The notes: generated by a model from the sequence alone, not told the origin. DNA of 64,000 bases from Bacteroidales bacterium (GCA_017516865.1 JAFXAU010000026.1:69220-133219); one strand, 5' to 3'; counted from the stretch's first letter, positions 16,909 through 24,412 are shown. A program made the numbers and translations.

Positions 16909-18736
16909 ATTCAATCACGCGAACGCCGCCAAGGTCAGCCGAAGCAACGTTTTGGGCATATACTTTCAATGAATCGGGAACGAAACGTTCTCTGTTCGGT
17001 TTGAAAGCGTTTTTGCCTTTTGCAAGTTCTTCGTTTCTTCGTTTTTCCATTTCTTGGTCGGAGATGAGAAGTTCCACCTTACGGTTAGGAATGTCGAACA
17101 AGATTGAATCGCCGTCGCGTACCAATCCGATTTCGCCGCCGCTTGCCGCTTCGGGCGATACGTGTCCGATTGACAAGCCAGAAGTTCCGCCAGAGAAACG
17201 ACCGTCGGTGATGAGTGCACATGCCTTGCCCAAATGTTTTGATTTCAAATATGAAGTAGGGTAGAGCATTTCCTGCATGCCCGGACCACCTTTCGGACCT
17301 TCGTAGATGATGACAACCACGTCGCCTGCCTGAATTTTGTCGGTGATGATTGCTTCGCACGCATCTTCTTGAGAATGAAATACTTTTGCTGTTCCTTTAA
17401 ATGTGAACAGTGATTCGTCAACACCGGCAACTTTCACGATACAACCTTCTTTAGCGATGTTTCCGAACAATACTGCCAGACCGCCGTCTTTGGTGTATGC
17501 GTTCTTAATGTCGCGAATACAGCCATTTTCACGGTCGGTGTCGAATTCCTTGTACATAGTGTTTTGAGAGCCCATGGCAGTTGTTCTGTCGCCTTTCGGA
17601 GCACTTTTGTAGATTTCCGTCAATTCTGCCTTTGCTGTCGGACGAAGAATGTCGTATGAATCCAACGCTTCCTTCAATGTCAGTCCGTCAACACGTTTTA
17701 CAGACGTGTCGAGCAATCCGTTACGGTCAAGTACGCCAAGGATTCCCATCACGCCGCCGGCACGGTTCACATCTTCAATGTGATATTTCTTCGTATTTGG
17801 AGCAACTTTGCAGATACAAGGAACTTGACGCGAAAGCATGTCAATGTCCTTCATCTTGAATTCCACGCCAGCTTCGTGAGCCACAGCCAAAAGGTGTAGC
17901 ACCGTGTTCGACGAACCACCCATAGCAATGTCCATCTTCATTGAGTTCAAGAATGCTGCACGAGTGGCGATGGAACGTGGAAGAACCGACGTATCGCCGT
18001 CGTAGTAGTATTTCTTAGTATTTTCAACGATTTGTTTTGCCGCACGGATGAACAAATTCTCACGGTTTTTGTGTGTTGCCACAATGCTACCGTTGCCCGG
18101 AAGCGACAAACCAAGAGCTTCTGTCAAACAGTTCATTGAGTTAGCCGTGAACATACCCGAACAAGAGCCACAGGTAGGGCAGGCGTTTTTCTCAACAGCG
18201 TCGAGGGTGGCGTCGTCAACGTTTGAATCGAGAGCCATAACCATGGCGTCAATCAAGTCGTATTTTTCTTTGTTGATCACGCCGGCTTCCATAGGTCCGC
18301 CCGAGACGAAAATTGTAGGAATGTTCAGACGCATGGCGGCAATCAACATTCCCGGAGTGATTTTGTCGCAGTTGCTGATGCAAACGAGAGCGTCAACTTT
18401 GTGAGCGTTGCACATATATTCAACGCTGTCGGCGATGATTTCACGCGAAGGAAGCGAGTAGAGCATACCCGTGTGTCCCATTGCGATTCCGTCGTCGATT
18501 GCTATGGTATTGAATTCAGCCGCAAAACAGCCCTGAGCTTCGATGGCAGCTTTGACTTTTTGGCCAATTTCGTGTAGGTGTACGTGACCTGGAACAAATT
18601 GTGTAAACGAGTTTGCAATGGCAATGATAGGTTTGCCAATTTGTTCTTCTTTCATACCATTAGCACGCCATAAGCTTCGTGCTCCTGCCATCAGACGGCC
18701 TTGCGTCGATGTTTCGCTTCGTAACGGAAATCCCAT
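16907..18736 (-). CDS. ilvD: Dihydroxy-acid dehydratase
   Basis: Fe-S cluster dehydratase, 609 residues, the third common step of branched-chain amino acid synthesis. Cluster ligands are visible in [12 protein letters not shown] and [17 protein letters not shown], and the C-terminal family signature [24 protein letters not shown] is intact. It is the first structural gene of ilvD-ilvB-ilvN. Its 5' region carries a leader peptide and an attenuator (18781-18919). The ATG at 18736 starts the canonical N-terminus ([21 protein letters not shown]). Confidence 0.97.
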   Translation of the reverse strand: MGFPLRSETSTQGRLMAGARSLWRANGMKEEQIGKPIIAIANSFTQFVPGHVHLHEIGQKVKAAIEAQGCFAAEFNTIAIDDGIAMGHTGMLYSLPSREIIADSVEYMCNAHKVDALVCISNCDKITPGMLIAAMRLNIPTIFVSGGPMEAGVINKEKYDLIDAMVMALDSNVDDATLDAVEKNACPTCGSCSGMFTANSMNCLTEALGLSLPGNGSIVATHKNRENLFIRAAKQIVENTKKYYYDGDTSVLPRSIATRAAFLNSMKMDIAMGGSSNTVLHLLAVAHEAGVEFKMKDIDMLSRQVPCICKVAPNTKKYHIEDVNRAGGVMGILGVLDRNGLLDTSVKRVDGLTLKEALDSYDILRPTAKAELTEIYKSAPKGDRTTAMGSQNTMYKEFDTDRENGCIRDIKNAYTKDGGLAVLFGNIAKEGCIVKVAGVDESLFTFKGTAKVFHSQEDACEAIITDKIQAGDVVVIIYEGPKGGPGMQEMLYPTSYLKSKHLGKACALITDGRFSGGTSGLSIGHVSPEAASGGEIGLVRDGDSILFDIPNRKVELLISDQEMEKRRNEELAKGKNAFKPNRERFVPDSLKVYAQNVASADLGGVRVIE

Positions 18737-18780
18737 TGTATCTTAATTTTTAATTTTTAAATCCTTTGATGTGCCCCGAA

Positions 18781-18817
18781 ATAAAAAAGCACCAGACTTA
18801 GTGAAGAATGGTGCTTT
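18781..18817 (-). terminator. ilvD attenuator terminator hairpin (3:4)
   Basis: Read on the minus strand, AAAGCACCA (18817-18809) pairs with TGGTGCTTT (18794-18786), nine base pairs, with an inner CTT/AAG helix in the loop. A T-run leads into the ilvD 5' region. It lies 27 bases after the leader-peptide stop and ends 44 bases before the ilvD ATG, the position of an attenuator. Confidence 0.88.
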
Positions 18818-18854
18818 ATATTGGAAATAGTCAAACACCATTCATTACTGAATG
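18806..18854 (-). promoter_or_regulatory. Alternative leader hairpins (1:2 and antiterminator 2:3)
   Basis: On the minus strand CATTCA (18854-18849), loop GTAA, TGAATG (18844-18839) forms hairpin 1:2 across the leader stop codon. GAATGGTG (18843-18836) can instead pair with CACCATTC (18813-18806), which is the 5' arm of the terminator. Hairpins 1:2 with 3:4, and 2:3 alone, are mutually exclusive, as in classical translation-coupled attenuation. Confidence 0.82.
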
Positions 18855-18892
18855 ACATCCACGACTACCACAAATACAGTTTCTAAAAGCAT
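18845..18892 (-). CDS. Branched-chain amino acid leader peptide
   Basis: A 16-codon reading frame, ATG at 18892-18890 and TAA at 18847-18845, encodes MLLETVFVVVVDVIQ. Nine of fifteen residues are Val, Leu or Ile, including a run of four Val codons just before hairpin 1:2. It is too short for ordinary ORF calling. By position (promoter just upstream, attenuator just downstream, ilvD next) it should be a sensor of charged branched-chain tRNAs: stalling at the Val codons would free strand 2 to form the antiterminator. Function is inferred; frame, codons and pairing are read directly. Confidence 0.87.
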   Translation of the reverse strand: MLLETVFVVVVDVIQ

Positions 18893-18911
18893 ATCGTTGT
18901 TTTTACGAGTG

Positions 18912-18919
18912 CAAATATA
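18912..18919 (-). promoter_or_regulatory. -7 box TATATTTG of the ilv operon
   Basis: An exact TAnnTTTG on the minus strand, 20 bases upstream of the leader-peptide ATG, placing transcription start about 12-14 bases before it. A good -33 TTTG is not obvious. Confidence 0.65.
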
Positions 18920-18960
18920 AAAATAATTTTGAATAGTTTGGAAATAAGAGAAATTATTTA

Positions 18961-18988
18961 GTAGGGGCGAGAGATTATTCGCCCCTAC
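18961..18988. repeat. 28-bp palindromic element (GTAGGGGCGA / TCGCCCCTAC)
   Basis: Two perfect 10-base arms around GAGATTAT. It has the same length and the GTAG...CTAC outline as the elements at 24433 and 50481, and lies 27 bases past the stop of the SDR gene. No T-run follows on the gene's strand, so its value as a terminator is doubtful. Confidence 0.6.
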
Positions 18989-19015
18989 AATAATATAGAG
19001 TGTCGTTTCAAAAAA

Positions 19016-19744
19016 CTATTTGACCTTTTCCAGAGCTTGTTCCAGCGTCAATCCTGCAAAATCCTGTGCACCGAACAGACGGCCGCTTTTTTTGTCGTTT
19101 ACGAATGCTCCCAGAACTATTCCTGGAATTACAGAGTCTGGGTCGTTTGGCGCGTTAGGTCCGCCCAAGTCGGTACGGCACCATCCTGGGTCGGCAAGGC
19201 TGATGATTACGTCAGTTCCGTCGACTGTACCAGCGAGGTCGGTAGTAACCTTGTCGAGAGCGGCTTTACTTGCCGAATAGCCTGCTTGTTGAGGTTCGTT
19301 GCGTATTCCGCTTGTTGTATTGATGATTCGTCCGAAACCTCTTTCTTTCATCGCTGGCAAAAATGCGTAGCACAACATCATTGGAGCTATGGTGTTGATT
19401 AAGAAACTTTGCGTATAATCTTCTACAGGGGTTTGGAAATAATCAGTTCTATATGCAATTTGTACTGCTGCATCGTTGAAAAGTATGTCGATTTGCGTTC
19501 CTTTTGCGTTTATTTCCGCAATCATTTTTGTAACTTCTTCGGGCTTTGAAAGTTCGGCAGCGACGCAGTATGCTTCTACGCTCATGGCTTTAACTTCTTC
19601 GAGAACTTTTTTCGTGTGTTCCAGATTACGGCTGTGAAGTACGAGATTGCAGCCTTCTGCCGCCATGAATTTTGTGATTCTGTATCCGATTCCTCGGTTC
19701 GCTCCTGTAATGAGAGCCCATTTCCCTTTTACGTTTGTCTTCAT
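19016..19744 (-). CDS. Short-chain dehydrogenase/reductase
   Basis: A 242-residue classical SDR with a Rossmann fold. The cofactor motif TGANRGIG is near residue 14, an NDAAVQ segment takes the place of NNAG, and the catalytic triad elements are IINTTSG (Ser) and YSASK (Tyr, Lys). The R in the cofactor loop and HSRN after the second strand suggest NADP(H). The substrate cannot be told from sequence. It is a single gene with no obvious partner, following the lipoprotein pair on the same strand with its own upstream region. Confidence 0.9.
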   Translation of the reverse strand: MKTNVKGKWALITGANRGIGYRITKFMAAEGCNLVLHSRNLEHTKKVLEEVKAMSVEAYCVAAELSKPEEVTKMIAEINAKGTQIDILFNDAAVQIAYRTDYFQTPVEDYTQSFLINTIAPMMLCYAFLPAMKERGFGRIINTTSGIRNEPQQAGYSASKAALDKVTTDLAGTVDGTDVIISLADPGWCRTDLGGPNAPNDPDSVIPGIVLGAFVNDKKSGRLFGAQDFAGLTLEQALEKVK

Positions 19745-19780
19745 GTTATTAAATTAAGATTTATGAATTTGCAATGCATT

Positions 19781-19810
19781 AAAAAAGCAGACTTGTATAG
19801 TCTGCTTTTA
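19781..19810 (-). terminator. Terminator after first lipoprotein gene
   Basis: AAAAAAGCAGACT ... AGTCTGCTTTT, an inverted repeat with A and T runs, 20 bases past the stop at 19831. It uses the same GCAGAC arms as the hairpin at 20478, in keeping with duplication of the whole unit. Confidence 0.75.
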
Positions 19811-19830
19811 TGTTAGAGAAAAGTTGTTTA

Positions 19831-20358
19831 TTATTCTTCTGAACCTGTAACATCATCATCGTCAGAATTGGTGTCATCGTCACCAGAAACAACATCGCTA
19901 AGATCTATGTTCATGCCTTCGACACCCATCATTGCAGCCATAAATTTTGCTGCAACAAGAGCTTCCTCTTTAGTGTCAGCATTCTCAGTTATCTCGTATT
20001 CAACAATAATAGTGTTACCTTTTTGTTTTACGTCTTTAATGCCTTCTTCGTTTTCACCATCTTTGTCTTCCATATATGCCTCGTATGCCGCTGCAGCTAT
20101 AAGCGATGAAGAACAGGTTACCGTGGCTGTGTATTCTGTTACTTTGCCATTGCTGTCCCATTTCCATTCTACTTTTGTTGACTGCATTCCTGCACCAGTA
20201 GGGTCTGGATATTCTACATAACATCCATTTGATGTTTCTTCAAACGATGCTTTTGTCGCAACACTTGGTGTTGGATCGTCTTTTTTGTCGTCACCGCAAC
20301 TAACCATTGCGAAAGCTGAAACTGCGGCTAATAAAGCCATAAAAATACGTTTCTTCAT
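19831..20358 (-). CDS. Small acidic lipoprotein (tandem paralogue A)
   Basis: A 175-residue lipoprotein: signal MKKRIFMALLAAVSAFAMVSC with lipobox Cys21, then GDDKKDDP and a roughly 130-residue domain (VEWKWDSNGKVTEYTATVTCSS), ending in a strongly acidic Asp/Ser tail. The next gene upstream (20530-21075) is a paralogue with the same VWKWDGSGNITDIVATLNCSS pattern. The Asp run after the lipobox Cys is of the kind that serves as a lipoprotein export signal to the cell surface in Bacteroidota (family knowledge, not proven here). Function unknown. Confidence 0.8.
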   Translation of the reverse strand: MKKRIFMALLAAVSAFAMVSCGDDKKDDPTPSVATKASFEETSNGCYVEYPDPTGAGMQSTKVEWKWDSNGKVTEYTATVTCSSSLIAAAAYEAYMEDKDGENEEGIKDVKQKGNTIIVEYEITENADTKEEALVAAKFMAAMMGVEGMNIDLSDVVSGDDDTNSDDDDVTGSEE

Positions 20359-20477
20359 AATACTACTAAATTAAGTTAAACAAATTTTGTTTTTTTATTT
20401 GACAATGCAATAATAATGAAAAGTTTAGATAAATCATAAGAATGAAGGTTATTTTTTATGATTTGAGAACAAAATTC

Positions 20478-20509
20478 AAAAAAAAAGCAGACCCGAAAGT
20501 CTGCTTTTA
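20478..20509 (-). terminator. Terminator after second lipoprotein gene
   Basis: AAAAAAGCAGAC and GTCTGCTTTT around CCGAAA, 20 bases past the stop at 20530, with a strong T-run on the minus strand. Confidence 0.78.
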
Positions 20510-20529
20510 CATATGACAATCAATTGATT

Positions 20530-21075
20530 TTAATCTTCGAGGTCGTCGTCATCGAAATTGGATTGTTCATTCATATATGCTTGTTCTTCCTCAGTATATT
20601 CAACTCCCTTAACACCCATAAGCATAGCTATACTTTTTGCTTCGACTATGGCATCCATTTTAGTTAATCCTTCAGGTACCTCGTAAATTGCAGTGAGAGT
20701 ACTACCATTTATTTTAAGGTCTTTGATTTTACCCATTTGGTCATATTCACTTTCAGGATCGTTCATTTCGTCTTGTGTCTGTTTGAGAAGTGCTTCTGCA
20801 AGTTCTACCGAACTACAGTTTAATGTAGCAACAATGTCTGTAATATTACCGCTACCATCCCATTTCCATACCACTTTTTGTGATGCGGCCCCTTCTGGCA
20901 TACCTTCTAAGTCTTCTTCATCTAAAGGAGTCGTTAACCAAACCGAATTGCTGTTTTGGCCGAATGACGATTCTGTAGCTGGAGCTGGATTATCTTTTTT
21001 GTCATCATCTCCACAACTTGTCATTGCGAAAGTTGCAACTGCGGCCAATAAAGCCATAAAAATACGTTTCTTCAT
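20530..21075 (-). CDS. Small acidic lipoprotein (tandem paralogue B)
   Basis: A 181-residue lipoprotein paralogous to 19831-20358. The first 13 residues (MKKRIFMALLAAV) and the lipobox SCGDD are the same, and the roughly 80 bases upstream of both start codons are nearly identical, while the mature parts have diverged widely. Both end in an acidic tail (here FDDDDLED). This suggests an old duplication with the 5' region and signal kept similar by selection or gene conversion. Function unknown. Confidence 0.8.
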   Translation of the reverse strand: MKKRIFMALLAAVATFAMTSCGDDDKKDNPAPATESSFGQNSNSVWLTTPLDEEDLEGMPEGAASQKVVWKWDGSGNITDIVATLNCSSVELAEALLKQTQDEMNDPESEYDQMGKIKDLKINGSTLTAIYEVPEGLTKMDAIVEAKSIAMLMGVKGVEYTEEEQAYMNEQSNFDDDDLED

Positions 21076-21250
21076 AGTACTACTAAATTAAGTTAAACAA
21101 ATTTTCTTTTTTATATTTGACAATGCAATAATAATGAAAAGTTTAGATATTTCATAATGTTTGAAAACAAATTATTGAAAAGGTGTTGTTTTGGTGTCGT
21201 GGATTATGGTTTGTAGTGATAGCAGAGTTTTGCGAAGTCTCATTATATTT

Positions 21251-21283
21251 TTTGTGAAATCGATTTCAGTTTTTTTATTTTTG
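21251..21283 (+). promoter_or_regulatory. Promoter: TTTG (-33) and TATTTTTG (-7)
   Basis: TTTG at 21251-21254 and TATTTTTG at 21276-21283 are separated by 21 bases and lie 31 bases before the ATG at 21314. This is one of the best two-box Bacteroidota promoter matches in the window. Confidence 0.65.
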
Positions 21284-21313
21284 CAAAAGAATAGTTGTTA
21301 AATTGATACTGAT

Positions 21314-21877
21314 ATGAAGAGTCTTTTCGGAAAATTACTGTTTGTACTGTGTATGGCAATACCATTTTTCTCATCAGCACAAAATTTTAAAGAGAAAATC
21401 TACCAAAAAAGGGATATTGTAGAGCTTGAGTCTGGTGAAGAAAATGAACATATACCTCTTGAGATATTTGCTATGAAAGCTCCTGATTCCACGCGATTTT
21501 ATTTGTCAGTAGGTCCACTTGGTGTTGGCGATAATGTGATGCAAATCCATTTTGATCCTCTTTTTGAATTATTTCTTGAAATAGGCGAAACGCTGTCGCA
21601 GACAGAAGAGACACTTTATAAGATTCAAGATTTGTACAATCAGGCGGAGGGTACGTCAATACAGTTGAACGGCTGTCTTGCTGTTGGATATCCCAACAAG
21701 GAGATTGAGCCTGTCACCATTACAAGAAAAAATTTCATGGTGACAAAATATCTTGAATTTAGCGTGGTTCGTGACGGTTACATTCGTGCAACGTCCGTTC
21801 CAAAATCCGATTTCAATTCCTTGATGCTTACGTATAAATTGAATAGAAAAAGAACGCTCAAAGAATTTAAGCAATAA
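21314..21877 (+). CDS. Secreted protein of unknown function
   Basis: A 187-residue protein with a signal peptide (MKSLFGKLLFVLCMAIPFFSSAQ). I recognise no domain in the mature part, which has a mixed alpha/beta pattern (FYLSVGPLGVGDNVMQIHFDPLFELFLEIGET) and a basic C-terminus. It is a single gene with its own promoter, followed by a 477-base repeat-rich region. Probably periplasmic. Confidence 0.72.
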   Translation: MKSLFGKLLFVLCMAIPFFSSAQNFKEKIYQKRDIVELESGEENEHIPLEIFAMKAPDSTRFYLSVGPLGVGDNVMQIHFDPLFELFLEIGETLSQTEETLYKIQDLYNQAEGTSIQLNGCLAVGYPNKEIEPVTITRKNFMVTKYLEFSVVRDGYIRATSVPKSDFNSLMLTYKLNRKRTLKEFKQ

Positions 21878-22123
21878 GAACCAACTGGTATGAAAAGTCT
21901 AAATGAAAGAATTTGTTTTTGATTTTTTTCTCATTTTTCATTTTGAAACACCAAATTTCCTATATTTACAAACTTGATTTTTTACGAATGTGTGGTGTGG
22001 CGAAAAAAATATTGACTTTTCTAACATTTTGTCCCTCAATTATTTGGATAATTCAAATAGTTGTATAAACACACATACACAACCCTTTTGTAAACAACCA
22101 CTTACGTGGACTGAATACGTTAT

Positions 22124-22160
22124 GCGACTTTTCGGCACGGGCCGGGGAGTCGCTTTTTTT
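22124..22160 (+). terminator. Strong orphan terminator; possible small-RNA 3' end
   Basis: GCGACT (22124-22129) pairs with AGTCGC (22148-22153), an inner CGGC/GCCG helix closes the loop, and seven T follow. No gene ends nearby: the preceding stop is at 21877. A stem CCAC-TTAC-GTGG lies just upstream (22097-22108). The region 21985-22160 may encode a small RNA. No known RNA family was recognised. Confidence 0.6.
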
Positions 22161-22166
22161 ATGCTC

Positions 22167-22208
22167 AATTATTAATGCACAATTCACAATGCATAATGCA
22201 CAATGGAG
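22167..22208 (+). repeat. Heptanucleotide array upstream of the FISUMP gene
   Basis: Six units in register: AATTATT, AATGCAC, AATTCAC, AATGCAT, AATGCAC, AATGGAG. Same family and orientation as the array at 23229. AT-rich 7-base periodicity (AATTCTT, AACTTTT, TATTCTT, AATTAAT) also fills 22329-22356 just before the ATG at 22355. Confidence 0.75.
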
Positions 22209-22216
22209 GGGTGTCG

Positions 22217-22277
22217 TGGTGGCTGAGCTTGTCGAAGCCACAAACATTCGACGTTCGTTTCGACAGGCTCAACGACC
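22217..22277. repeat. 61-bp imperfect inverted repeat
   Basis: GGTGGCTGAGCTTGTCGAAGC (start 22217) is matched on the other strand by GGTCGTTGAGCCTGTCGAAAC (rc of 22257-22277), 17 of 21 positions. This is the type of intergenic palindrome dispersed in many Bacteroidota genomes. Confidence 0.65.
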
Positions 22278-22279
22278 GC

Positions 22280-22306
22280 CGTCATTCCGACCGCAGGGAG
22301 GAATCT
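22280..22306 (+). repeat. CGTCATTCCG...AGGAATCT element, copy 1
   Basis: Begins CGTCATTCCG and ends GGAGGAATCT. Copy 2 (23264-23290) is in inverted orientation and copy 3 (23373-23410) in the same orientation. Copies 1 and 2 bracket the FISUMP gene as an inverted pair. Confidence 0.65.
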
Positions 22307-22354
22307 GTTTACAAAACGAAATAATCTTAATTCTTAACTTTTTATTCTTAATTA

Positions 22355-23230
22355 ATGAAACGTTTTATAACTTTTATTACAGTTTTGGTGCTTGCCGTTG
22401 CAGCAATGGCGCAGGCACCGCAAAAAATGAATTTTCAGGCGTTGGTACGCGACGGCTACATACAGGCGGCATTCTCTGTTTCCGACAGCAAGCAGGTGTA
22501 TTTCTCGCAAGGAAACTTGCAATACCAGGCAAGCACGAACACGTGGCGTTTTGCGGAACACCAGTATGATATGATTGGTTCGGACAATTCGAATATTTCA
22601 AGTTCGTGCAGCGGTTGGATAGACTTGTTCGGCTGGGGCACGTCAGGTTGGAACAGCGGAGCGAACGCGTACCAACCATACAGCACAAGCAAAAATCCCC
22701 GCGACTATTATCCCGGCGGAGGTTACACCAACAACTTAACAGGCACTTACGCCAATGCCGACTGGGGCGTTTACAACAAAATCTCCAACGGCGGAAACCA
22801 AGCAGGATTGTGGCGTACGCTCACTAAAGACGAATGGCAATATTTGATTTCTGGTCGTGCACAGGCAAGCCGCCTGATGGGACAGGGAAGAGTAGACAAC
22901 GTGAACGGCTTGATATTGTTGCCCGACGGTTGGGAAACTCCGTCGTCGGTAAAGTTCACATACGACCCTGTCAATTATTCAACGAACGTGTATCCTTTGG
23001 ACGAATGGACTGTAATGGAGTCGTACGGTGCTGTGTTTCTTCCTGCTGCGGGCTACCGTGACGGAGCGGACGTGTACAGCGTTGGTTCCGACGGCTACTA
23101 TTGGTCGAGTTCGGCTTACGACGACAACTACGCGTACTGTCTGTACTTCGACGGCAGCTACGTGGACGCGGGCAACGACTACCGCGACTTCGGGCAATCT
23201 GTCCGCCTTGTGCGTGGTGTGGAGGAATAA
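22355..23230 (+). CDS. Secreted FISUMP-like domain protein
   Basis: A 291-residue exported protein. After a signal peptide (MKRFITFITVLVLAVAAMAQ) comes a short PQKMNFQALVRDG segment common at the N-terminus of Bacteroidota surface proteins, then a roughly 245-residue domain beginning FSVSDSKQVYFSQGNLQYQ and ending SDGYYWSSSAYDDNYAY ... FGQSVRLVR. The ending YWSS...RLVR fits the Fibrobacter succinogenes major paralogous (FISUMP) domain. The same domain occurs in 46920-48083 behind a BACON domain. It sits amid four kinds of dispersed repeat, suggesting a recombining locus. Ligand and role unknown. Confidence 0.82.
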   Translation: MKRFITFITVLVLAVAAMAQAPQKMNFQALVRDGYIQAAFSVSDSKQVYFSQGNLQYQASTNTWRFAEHQYDMIGSDNSNISSSCSGWIDLFGWGTSGWNSGANAYQPYSTSKNPRDYYPGGGYTNNLTGTYANADWGVYNKISNGGNQAGLWRTLTKDEWQYLISGRAQASRLMGQGRVDNVNGLILLPDGWETPSSVKFTYDPVNYSTNVYPLDEWTVMESYGAVFLPAAGYRDGADVYSVGSDGYYWSSSAYDDNYAYCLYFDGSYVDAGNDYRDFGQSVRLVRGVEE

Positions 23231-23263
23231 TGCACAATTCATAATGCATAATGCTCAATGGTG
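23229..23263 (+). repeat. Heptanucleotide array at the FISUMP gene stop
   Basis: AATGCAC, AATTCAT, AATGCAT, AATGCTC, AATGGTG in unbroken register. The first unit uses the last two bases of the TAA stop (23228-23230), exactly as in the array after ilvD. Confidence 0.78.
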
Positions 23264-23290
23264 AGATTCCTCGCTTCGCTCGGAATGACG
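23264..23290 (-). repeat. CGTCATTCCG...AGGAATCT element, copy 2 (inverted)
   Basis: Reads AGATTCCTCGCTTCGCTCGG then AATGACG on the plus strand, the reverse complement of the type at 22280. It follows directly on the heptanucleotide array. Confidence 0.65.
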
Positions 23291-23311
23291 CGGTTGGCGG
23301 GGAATACAATG

Positions 23312-23353
23312 AAAGATAAGTGAAAATGGCGGAGCCATTTTCACTTATCTTTT
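23312..23353 (+). terminator. Long-stem terminator after the FISUMP gene
   Basis: A 19-base perfect stem (AAAGATAAGTGAAAATGGC and its complement) with a GGA loop, followed by T-rich sequence; about 80 bases past the stop at 23230. Confidence 0.8.
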
Positions 23354-23372
23354 TCTCCCTTCCCTGAGTCTC

Positions 23373-23410
23373 CGTCATTCCGCAGCCGAGCAACGCGAGG
23401 CAAGGAATCT
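23373..23410 (+). repeat. CGTCATTCCG...AGGAATCT element, copy 3
   Basis: Begins CGTCATTCCG and ends CAAGGAATCT with an 11-base longer middle than copy 1. It lies between the terminator and the RhuM-type gene. Confidence 0.6.
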
Positions 23411-23444
23411 GTTTTGTATTTCTCAAATTTAAAAATCGGGAATC

Positions 23445-23474
23445 TTGCGGAATATAGAATAAATACTATATTTG
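23445..23474 (+). promoter_or_regulatory. Promoter of the RhuM/PLD gene
   Basis: TTG at 23445-23447 and an exact TATATTTG at 23467-23474, spaced by 19 bases, 30 bases before the ATG at 23504. Confidence 0.65.
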
Positions 23475-23503
23475 GGCAACCAATTTATAAAGAGTAGTAA
23501 TCT

Positions 23504-24412
23504 ATGAAAAATGAAATGGATTCAAGCCCAAAAAGCGAAATAATCTTGTATCAACCCAACGAAACGGTGTCGTTGGAAGTGCGGTTAGACGAGGACACGG
23601 TGTGGCTCTCGCAAGCCCAAATGGCAGAATTATTCCAGACAACAAAACAAAATGTTAGCTTACATATCAATAATATATTCAAAGAGAACGAGTTAGACAA
23701 AAATTCAGTTGTCAAGGATTACTTGACAACTGCTTTGGATGGGAAAGCATATAAAACAAAATATTATTGTTTAGACGTAATCATCTCTGTGGGCTATAGG
23801 GTAAAATCTATTCGAGGTACTCATTTTCGTCAATGGGCTAACAAAATCTTGAAAGACTTTCTGTTACATAATCATTCAATTCTTCAAGAAATAACTTTGC
23901 TTCGCAAAGAGGTTGACACTCGTTTTATCAAGCACGAAGAAAAACTTCAAGAACATCAAAACAAAATTGATTTCTTCGTCCGCACCTCATTGCCGCCAGT
24001 TGAGGGACTGATGCACGAAGGACAGATTTTCGACACCCGTGTTTGTGTGGAAAACCTTATAAAACAGGCAAAGCGGGAAGTTATAATGATTGATGGCTAC
24101 GTTGACGCTGCAACCTTCGAAATTCTTGATGTTCGGCAGAAAGGCGTTTCTGCAACGATTTATACGGAACGGATTGGAGAATCATTGTTGAGAATCAAGG
24201 AATTGCACGATTCGCAATATACCGACAAAACAATAGAATTAAAAAAATATGCCGAGAACTTTCACGACCGTTTTCTCATAATTGACGATGTGGTCTATCA
24301 TTTCGGAGCAAGTTTCAAAGACTTGGGAAACCGCCTGTTCGCATTCAACAAAATGGGATTGGATAAGAATCTGATTCTTTCGGCTGTGAAAGGTGAATTT
24401 GAGAAACCGTAG
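23504..24412 (+). CDS. RhuM-type N-terminal domain fused to phospholipase-D-like domain
   Basis: A 302-residue protein. Residues about 10-125 match the N-terminal domain of the RhuM protein at 13531: SEIILYQPNE, WLSQAQMAELFQTTKQNVSLHINNIFKENEL, then CLDVIISVGYRVKS and FRQWANKILKDF. A short coiled segment (about 130-165) leads to a C-terminal domain with a PLD-superfamily pattern: VIMIDGYVDAAT and HDRFLIID, i.e. H254-x-R256-x4-D261, where Arg replaces the usual Lys, then GASFKDLGNRLFAF. One HKD-like motif implies a dimer. A DNA-directed nuclease or decoy role is possible but unproven. It has its own promoter and no partner gene. Confidence 0.82.
   Translation: MKNEMDSSPKSEIILYQPNETVSLEVRLDEDTVWLSQAQMAELFQTTKQNVSLHINNIFKENELDKNSVVKDYLTTALDGKAYKTKYYCLDVIISVGYRVKSIRGTHFRQWANKILKDFLLHNHSILQEITLLRKEVDTRFIKHEEKLQEHQNKIDFFVRTSLPPVEGLMHEGQIFDTRVCVENLIKQAKREVIMIDGYVDAATFEILDVRQKGVSATIYTERIGESLLRIKELHDSQYTDKTIELKKYAENFHDRFLIIDDVVYHFGASFKDLGNRLFAFNKMGLDKNLILSAVKGEFEKP

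Noticed and set aside
22053..22247. Small minus-strand frame across the orphan terminator and heptanucleotide array
   Set aside because: It runs through repeats and the terminator hairpin and has a composition explained by them.
22160..23410. Complete insertion sequence
   Set aside because: Despite inverted repeats, no transposase-like protein is encoded; the only gene is a secreted FISUMP-type protein.
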